Assembly (NCBI GenBank): GCA_934725305.1
Contig: CAKVBA010000070.1
Span: forward strand, 1 to 10,589
From: an uncultured Parabacteroides sp.
Lineage (GTDB): Bacteria > Bacteroidota > Bacteroidia > Bacteroidales > Tannerellaceae
Direction: 5' to 3'
Length of the DNA stretch: 10,589 nt
Shown here: piece after piece, positions 5,923 through 10,589 of the stretch
Layout of the letters: every line of letters begins with the position of its first letter
How positions within the stretch are numbered: position 1 is the first letter of the stretch
Notes under the pieces: model-generated
The model's input: the letters and a program-made list of their open reading frames with translations, nothing else
Database searches by the model: none
Told to the model about the DNA's origin: nothing
Made by a program: the position numbers and the translations under genes

Positions 5923-6765
5923 ATGAAATACATTGGTGCACATGTAAGTGCCTCCGGAGGTGTAGAGAATGCCCCGGAAAATGCACATGCAATCGGTGCG
6001 AAAGCATTTGCCCTGTTTACTCGTAATCAGCGGCAATGGCGTTCGGCTCCTTTGTCTGATAAGAGCATAGCTCTCTTTAAAGAACGTTGCGAGAAGTATG
6101 GTTACCAACCCAAACAAATCTTGCCTCACGATAGTTATCTGATAAATCTGGGACATCCCGAAACGGAGGGATTGGAAAAGTCAAGGGCTGCCTTTTTAGA
6201 CGAGATGCGTCGTTGCGAACAATTAGGGCTCGACCGTCTGAACTTTCATCCGGGTAGTCACTTGAAGGCATTGACCACGGAAGAGTGTCTGGCACGCATT
6301 GCCGAATCGATCAACCAGACATTGGATCAGACTTCGGGTGTAACTGCCGTGATTGAGAATACCGCCGGACAGGGATCCAATTTGGGACACACCTTTGAAC
6401 AGATTGCCTACATTATTGATCGCGTGGAAGATCGTTCGCGTGTGGGTGTTTGTCTGGACACGGCACATACGCTGGCCTCGGGCTATGACATCAAAAGTAA
6501 AGAGGCTTTTGACGAGACTTTCCGCCTGTTTGATGAGACAATCGGATTCTCTTATCTGAAAGGTATGCACCTTAATGACTCAAAGAAAGATCTGGGCACA
6601 CGTGTGGACCGTCACGACAGCATCGGCAAGGGTGTGATGGGGCTGACTACATTTGAACTGATTATGAACGATCCGCGCTTTGATGAGATTCCTTTGATTT
6701 TGGAGACGCCGGACGAATCGATCTGGGCTGAAGAGATCCGTTATCTCTACAGCATGGTCAAATAA
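5923..6765 (+). CDS. nfo: Endonuclease IV (AP endonuclease)
   Basis: A 280-residue TIM-barrel nuclease that nicks DNA 5' of abasic sites and clears blocked 3' ends in base-excision repair. All nine trinuclear zinc ligands are present, at the same numbers as in Escherichia coli Nfo: H69, H109, E145, D179, H182, H216, D229, H231 and E261. The three family signatures are clear: [11 protein letters not shown] (145-155), [15 protein letters not shown] (175-189) and [20 protein letters not shown] (216-235). Full length. The ATG at 5923 is preceded by an A-rich stretch and no Shine-Dalgarno. nhaD follows after 71 bp with no terminator between, so nfo may be the first gene of a four-gene transcript. 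Confidence 0.97.
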   Translation: MKYIGAHVSASGGVENAPENAHAIGAKAFALFTRNQRQWRSAPLSDKSIALFKERCEKYGYQPKQILPHDSYLINLGHPETEGLEKSRAAFLDEMRRCEQLGLDRLNFHPGSHLKALTTEECLARIAESINQTLDQTSGVTAVIENTAGQGSNLGHTFEQIAYIIDRVEDRSRVGVCLDTAHTLASGYDIKSKEAFDETFRLFDETIGFSYLKGMHLNDSKKDLGTRVDRHDSIGKGVMGLTTFELIMNDPRFDEIPLILETPDESIWAEEIRYLYSMVK

Positions 6766-6836
6766 CGGTTTCGGTGTAGCCATAAGCAAAAGGAGTTTTT
6801 AAACAGGATCGATAAATCTATAAAAATATATAGCTT

Positions 6837-8243
6837 ATGTTTATGTTAATGTCTATCATCTTTGTCGGTGGTGTTTTGGCGATTGCGCTTGAAGACAAGA
6901 TAAAGATTAACAAAGCGGCCATAGCTCTGTTTATGGCCATCTCGTTGTGGATGATTCTGATGTTTGATGCCTATGAGATATTTGTTGTGCATGACAGTCC
7001 GATCTTTAAAGACTTTTTGACCCATAATCCGGAGATAGCTTCGCTGCCCTTGCATGAGCAATTTGTTCAATTTATTACCAACCGATGGATTGTCTATCAC
7101 TTGGGAAATGTATCTGAGACACTGTTTTTCGTGATGTGTTCCATGCTGATAGTCGATATTGTCGATAAGCATGGTGGATTCAGGGCTGTTACCGGATATA
7201 TACGTACCTCGGAGAAACGCCGTCTGTTATGGTATATTAGTTTGGCGGCATTCTTCTTCTCGGCTTTGCTGGATAACTTGGCCGCGGCCATAGTGATGAT
7301 GGCCGTATTGCGTAAACTGGTGCCCGACCGTACCGACCGGATGAAGTATGCCTGTATGGTGATTATTGCCGCCAATGCCGGTGGATCTTGGTCGCCTATC
7401 GGAGATGTCACTACCATTCTATTGTGGGTAGGCGGAAATGTATCGGCTCTGCATCAGATATCGCATCTGTTTATTCCGGCTCTAATCAACCTGCTGGTTC
7501 CTTTGGTGATTGCCCATTTCTGGCTCTTCAGAGAGGGCGCTACGCTGAGGGTGATGAGCGAAGAGGATCGGGAAGATGAATATCCTGAGATTCCGGCTCA
7601 GTCTCGCCGTGTCATATTTGTGATTGGTGTGTTATCGTTGGCACTGGTGCCTGTTTTCCAGATGCTGACCAACCTGCCTCCTTTCATGGGCGTATTGCTG
7701 GGGCTTGTGATATTATGGGTTTATACCGATTTGATGTATTGCCGTCTGCAAATGAGCGAATCTCAGAAGTTACGTATTTCCCAGCTATTGCCGAATATAG
7801 ATTTGGCTACGATCTTTTTCTTCTTAGGCATCTTGATGTCTGTCGGAGCGTTGGAGACATCCGGACAATTGGGAATAATGTCAAATTTCCTGGATAAGCA
7901 TGTCCATGAGCCCTATCTCATCAGCTTTATCATCGGTGCATTGTCTTCTTGCGTTGATAATGTGGCCTTGGTTGCGGCAACCATGGGAATGTATCCGATA
8001 CAGGAACAGACCGCCAATCTGTCGGCCTACGCTCAATTCTTCGTTGCAGATGGTGGATTCTGGACATTCCTGGCCTATTGTGCCGTAACAGGAGGTAGCG
8101 TCCTTATCATCGGATCGGCAACCGGAGTAACGGTGATGGGATTGGAAAAGATTGATTTTATGTATTATACAAAGCGGTTTTCTCTGTTGGCCCTGGCCGG
8201 CTATTGCTGTGGAGCCGCAACCTATATGCTGTTATTTGTTTAA
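6837..8243 (+). CDS. nhaD: NhaD-type Na+/H+ antiporter
   Basis: A 468-residue inner-membrane carrier of the NhaD family (ion transporter superfamily) that expels Na+ (or Li+) in exchange for H+. It has about twelve hydrophobic segments and two related halves. The half motifs are SALLDNLAAA (142-151) and SSCVDNVALVAA (370-381), each carrying an Asp-Asn pair (D146/N147, D374/N375). Each half also has a Gly-rich partner: ANAGGSWSPIGDVTT (180-194) and GGSVLIIGSATG (419-430). These resemble the helix breaks that form the ion site. A charged cytoplasmic loop (233-258, EEDREDEYPEI) joins the halves. The start could be ATG 6837 or ATG 6843. No own promoter is obvious in the 71 bp after nfo. The dipeptidase begins six bases after its stop. 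Related citrate or arsenite carriers are less likely. Confidence 0.93.
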   Translation: MFMLMSIIFVGGVLAIALEDKIKINKAAIALFMAISLWMILMFDAYEIFVVHDSPIFKDFLTHNPEIASLPLHEQFVQFITNRWIVYHLGNVSETLFFVMCSMLIVDIVDKHGGFRAVTGYIRTSEKRRLLWYISLAAFFFSALLDNLAAAIVMMAVLRKLVPDRTDRMKYACMVIIAANAGGSWSPIGDVTTILLWVGGNVSALHQISHLFIPALINLLVPLVIAHFWLFREGATLRVMSEEDREDEYPEIPAQSRRVIFVIGVLSLALVPVFQMLTNLPPFMGVLLGLVILWVYTDLMYCRLQMSESQKLRISQLLPNIDLATIFFFLGILMSVGALETSGQLGIMSNFLDKHVHEPYLISFIIGALSSCVDNVALVAATMGMYPIQEQTANLSAYAQFFVADGGFWTFLAYCAVTGGSVLIIGSATGVTVMGLEKIDFMYYTKRFSLLALAGYCCGAATYMLLFV

Positions 8244-8249
8244 ACTTAT

Positions 8250-9896
8250 ATGATTATGAAAAAGAGATGGTTACTTACAGCCCTTTGTGCGGCTGTTCTT
8301 TCCGGTTTCGAAGCGATGGCTTGTACCGGTTTGTTGGTAGGTAAGAAGGCTTCTATTGACGGCTCTGTGATGATCAGTTATGCTGCTGACTCTCATGCTT
8401 TGTATGGCGAGCTCTATCGCTGGCCGGCAGCCGATTGGCCTCAGGGCGCAATGTTGGATATTAAAGAGTGGGATTCCGGCAAACCGTTGGGACAGATTCC
8501 GCAGGTGGCTCATACCTATTCGGTTGTGGGCAATATGAACGAACATCAGCTGGCTATTACAGAAAGTACTTGGGGCGGACGTTCTGAGTTGCACGACAAG
8601 AATGGCATCATGGACTATGGTAGCTTGATTTATGTGACTTTGCAGCGTGCCAAGACGGCTCGTGAAGCCATTAAGGTGATGACTGATCTGGTGGCCGAAT
8701 ATGGTTACTACAGCACAGGCGAGTCTTTCTCTATTGCAGATAAAAACGAAGTATGGATCATGGAGATGATCGGTAAGGGCACAGGAAACAAGGGCGCAAT
8801 ATGGGTGGCAATCCGTATTCCGGATGATTGTATCTCGGCACATGCCAATCAGGCTCGTATCCAGCAGATTCCTTTCGATGATAAGGAAAACTGTATGTAT
8901 TCTCCGGATGTAGTCTCTTTTGCGCGTGAAAAGGGTTACTTCAAGGGAAAAGACAAGGACTTCAGCTTCCAGAAGGCCTATTGTCCGTACGACTTCGGTG
9001 GTTTGCGTGGTTGCGAAGCCCGTGTATGGTCGTTCTTCCGTAAGTATGACAAGAGCATGGATAAATATACCGACCTAATCAAGGGCGATCCCAGCAAGGA
9101 ACCGATGCCTTTGTATATCAAGCCCGATCGCAAACTTTCTGTTCAGGATGTACAGAACTGTATGCGTGACCATTACGAAGGAACAGACTTGGATATGACG
9201 AAAGATGCCGGTGCCGGTCCGTACAAGGTGCCTTATCGTTGGCGTCCGATGACATTCAAAGTGGATGGTAAGAAATATACAAACGAACGTGCTATTGCGA
9301 CTCAGCAGACGGGTTTCGTAATCGTTCCTCAGCTGCGCAATTGGCTGCCTGATACGGTTGGCGGTATTCTTTGGTTTGCCGTTGACGATGCAGACATGAC
9401 AGTCTTCAATCCTATCTATTGCTCTACACTGGATTCACCCGAATGCTACCGTGTGGGCAATGGTGACATGATGACCTTCTCTTGGACTTCTGCCTTCTGG
9501 ATTCATAACTGGGTGGCAAACATGGCTTATCACAAATATAGCTACATGATTCAGGACATTCGCAAGGTACAGCAGGAGCTTGAAAACGGCTACCAGGACA
9601 AGTTGCCGGCTATTGATGCTGCTGCCATGAAACTATATGAAAAAGATCCGGCTGAAGCCGCTAAGTTCCTGACTTGGTTCAGCACAACTACGGCAGATGA
9701 CGCAACTGCCCGTTGGAAGAAGTTGGGTGAATATCTGATTGTGAAGTATATCGATGGTAATGTGAAACGCGAAGAAAACGGTCAGTTCAAGAGAAACCCG
9801 TATGGTTTGTCTTCTTACCCGACATCTCCGGGCTACGACGAAGAATATTATCGCAGCATTGTTCGTTCTGCCGGTGAACGTTTGCAGGTGAAATAA
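8250..9896 (+). CDS. Secreted C69-family dipeptidase
   Basis: A 548-residue peptidase of family C69 (PF03577, PepD/dipeptidase A), an N-terminal-nucleophile hydrolase that cuts dipeptides. A signal peptide covers residues 1-24 (KKR, hydrophobic core, AMA). Removal exposes C25, the catalytic nucleophile, at the head of CTGLLVGKKASIDGSV, the family's N-terminal signature. YAADSHALYGE follows as in Bacteroidales homologues. The -3 residue is Ala and -1 is Ala, so the Cys is best read as the nucleophile and not as a lipoprotein anchor. The protein would act in the periplasm or outside. Length suits the secreted members. ATG 8250 and ATG 8256 are both possible; either leaves 6-12 bases after nhaD, which implies co-transcription and perhaps coupled translation. 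The substrate is unknown. Confidence 0.93.
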   Translation: MIMKKRWLLTALCAAVLSGFEAMACTGLLVGKKASIDGSVMISYAADSHALYGELYRWPAADWPQGAMLDIKEWDSGKPLGQIPQVAHTYSVVGNMNEHQLAITESTWGGRSELHDKNGIMDYGSLIYVTLQRAKTAREAIKVMTDLVAEYGYYSTGESFSIADKNEVWIMEMIGKGTGNKGAIWVAIRIPDDCISAHANQARIQQIPFDDKENCMYSPDVVSFAREKGYFKGKDKDFSFQKAYCPYDFGGLRGCEARVWSFFRKYDKSMDKYTDLIKGDPSKEPMPLYIKPDRKLSVQDVQNCMRDHYEGTDLDMTKDAGAGPYKVPYRWRPMTFKVDGKKYTNERAIATQQTGFVIVPQLRNWLPDTVGGILWFAVDDADMTVFNPIYCSTLDSPECYRVGNGDMMTFSWTSAFWIHNWVANMAYHKYSYMIQDIRKVQQELENGYQDKLPAIDAAAMKLYEKDPAEAAKFLTWFSTTTADDATARWKKLGEYLIVKYIDGNVKREENGQFKRNPYGLSSYPTSPGYDEEYYRSIVRSAGERLQVK

Positions 9897-9938
9897 TGTT
9901 GTACTCAATATAGAAGTTGAATTTAAACGTTTAGATGT

Positions 9939-10412
9939 ATGAAAAGAGTATGGATGGTTTTGCTGCTGGTGATTGCAAGTGGTTTAGGCGTTGCTTCGGC
10001 TCAGACCGGACAAGGTTCACAAGCTGTCGGTTTCAAGTTGGGTTATGGATTTGATTCCAAGAACACAACGTTGGGTATCGACTACCGCTATTGTATCACA
10101 GATGAGGTTCGCCTGAATCCGGGCCTGACCTATTTAACGAAGCACAAAGGTTTGAGTGCATGGATGTTGGATATGGATGTTCACTATGTAGTGAAGATTG
10201 ATGAGATGTTTGGTTTCTACCCTTTAGGAGGCTTGAGCTTGTCATTTTGGGATTGCGGTCCGGCTGATGCAACTCGTTTCGGAGCGAATGTTGGTTTAGG
10301 CGGAGAAGTGTATGCTACCAATAATCTTTCCGTCGGACTTGAGTTCAAGTATAATATCATCAAGGATTTAGACCAGGCTTTTCTGGGTGTCCGTGTTGGA
10401 TATAGCTTCTAA
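9939..10412 (+). CDS. Small outer-membrane beta-barrel protein
   Basis: A 157-residue protein with a clear signal peptide (KR, then a Leu/Val core, ASA|Q cleavage after residue 21). The mature 136 residues alternate polar and apolar positions in about eight strands (VGFKLGYGF, TLGIDYRY, LNPGLTYL, MLDMDVHYVV, FGFYPLGGLSL, RFGANVGLGGEVY, LSVGLEFKYNI, AFLGVRVGYSF). It ends in aromatic Phe, the typical signal for outer-membrane insertion. This fits an OmpA/OmpX-like 8-stranded barrel (PF13505-like) without a periplasmic domain. It lies 42 bp after the dipeptidase and is the last gene before a terminator. Function unknown; many such proteins are structural or adhesive. Confidence 0.85.
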   Translation: MKRVWMVLLLVIASGLGVASAQTGQGSQAVGFKLGYGFDSKNTTLGIDYRYCITDEVRLNPGLTYLTKHKGLSAWMLDMDVHYVVKIDEMFGFYPLGGLSLSFWDCGPADATRFGANVGLGGEVYATNNLSVGLEFKYNIIKDLDQAFLGVRVGYSF

Positions 10413-10428
10413 CAAGATATAGATAAAA

Positions 10429-10488
10429 GGTGTGTCAAAATGGTAAATAGCTTTGAGCTGTTTTATCTCTTCTGACACACCGCTTTTT
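10429..10488 (+). terminator. Hairpin terminator of the nfo-nhaD-dipeptidase-barrel cluster
   Basis: GGTGTGTCA (10429-10437) pairs with TGACACACC (10473-10481), followed by GCTTTTT. The long loop contains a second small stem, AGCT-TTG-AGCT with flanking TAAA/TTTA (about 10444-10465). The outer stem is strong but the loop is longer than usual. Confidence 0.65.
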
Positions 10489-10511
10489 GATAATGGTTGT
10501 GATTTATAATA

Positions 10512-10566
10512 ATAAGTAAGTGATCTAAATTATTTATATAAGTAAGTGATCTAAATTATTTATATA
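10512..10566. repeat. 26-bp tandem repeat, two copies
   Basis: An AT-rich unit containing AAGTAAGTGATCTAAATT starts at 10512 and repeats without a change at 10538; identity runs on three bases into a third copy. It lies beyond the terminator at the edge of the window, so it may belong to the control region of the next gene or be a simple duplication. Confidence 0.75.
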
Positions 10567-10589
10567 TATCAGTACTAATATGGTTCATT

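Noticed and set aside
8310..8330. Lipobox of the dipeptidase
   Set aside because: The -3 residue is Ala, not Leu-like, and the Cys is the family's catalytic nucleophile.
8271..8843. 190-codon frame antisense to the dipeptidase gene
   Set aside because: It is a shadow of a strongly supported gene on the other strand and has no domain of its own.

Overview
The window is chromosomal DNA from a member of the Bacteroidota, most likely order Bacteroidales. Four things point there: promoter -7 boxes of the TAnnTTTG type, almost no Shine-Dalgarno sequences, an outer-membrane receptor of the CarboxypepD_reg/plug/barrel type, and a superoxide dismutase that closely resembles the Porphyromonas/Bacteroides enzymes. 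I cannot assign a genus from sequence alone.

Left part (1-2880): a regulated two-gene unit. It has an AT-rich leader with repeated GTAAAACTTT-like boxes, one of them doubled into a perfect 22-bp palindrome, and then a Bacteroidetes-type promoter. These drive a TonB-dependent-receptor-like outer-membrane barrel protein (291-2660). Only 24 bp later comes a 64-residue peptide with a textbook double-glycine leader (2685-2879), a candidate secreted or modified peptide precursor. No maturation, export or regulator gene is inside the window.

Middle (2880-4284): a scar region. It holds the 5' part of an IS66-type element, whose transposase keeps its coiled coil and zinc finger but has lost the catalytic domain. 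Next is a degenerate array of 22-bp units (about 3807-4003) that includes a perfect 28-bp palindrome, and then a 42-codon orphan reading-frame tail. No intact gene lies between 3834 and 4284.

Right part (4285-10589): housekeeping and stress genes. An Fe/Mn superoxide dismutase (minus strand) is divergent from a pyruvoyl-dependent arginine decarboxylase (plus strand), which ends at a clear intrinsic terminator. A plus-strand cluster follows: endonuclease IV (nfo), a NhaD-type Na+/H+ antiporter, a secreted C69 dipeptidase starting 6 bp after nhaD, and a small outer-membrane barrel protein, closed by a hairpin terminator. The window ends in an AT-rich 26-bp tandem repeat.

The dismutase and endonuclease IV both belong to oxidative-damage defence (superoxide removal; repair of abasic sites). 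The decarboxylase makes agmatine for polyamine synthesis and the antiporter handles sodium and pH. The most novel-looking parts are the barrel/double-glycine peptide unit with its operator-like leader, and the 22-bp array.
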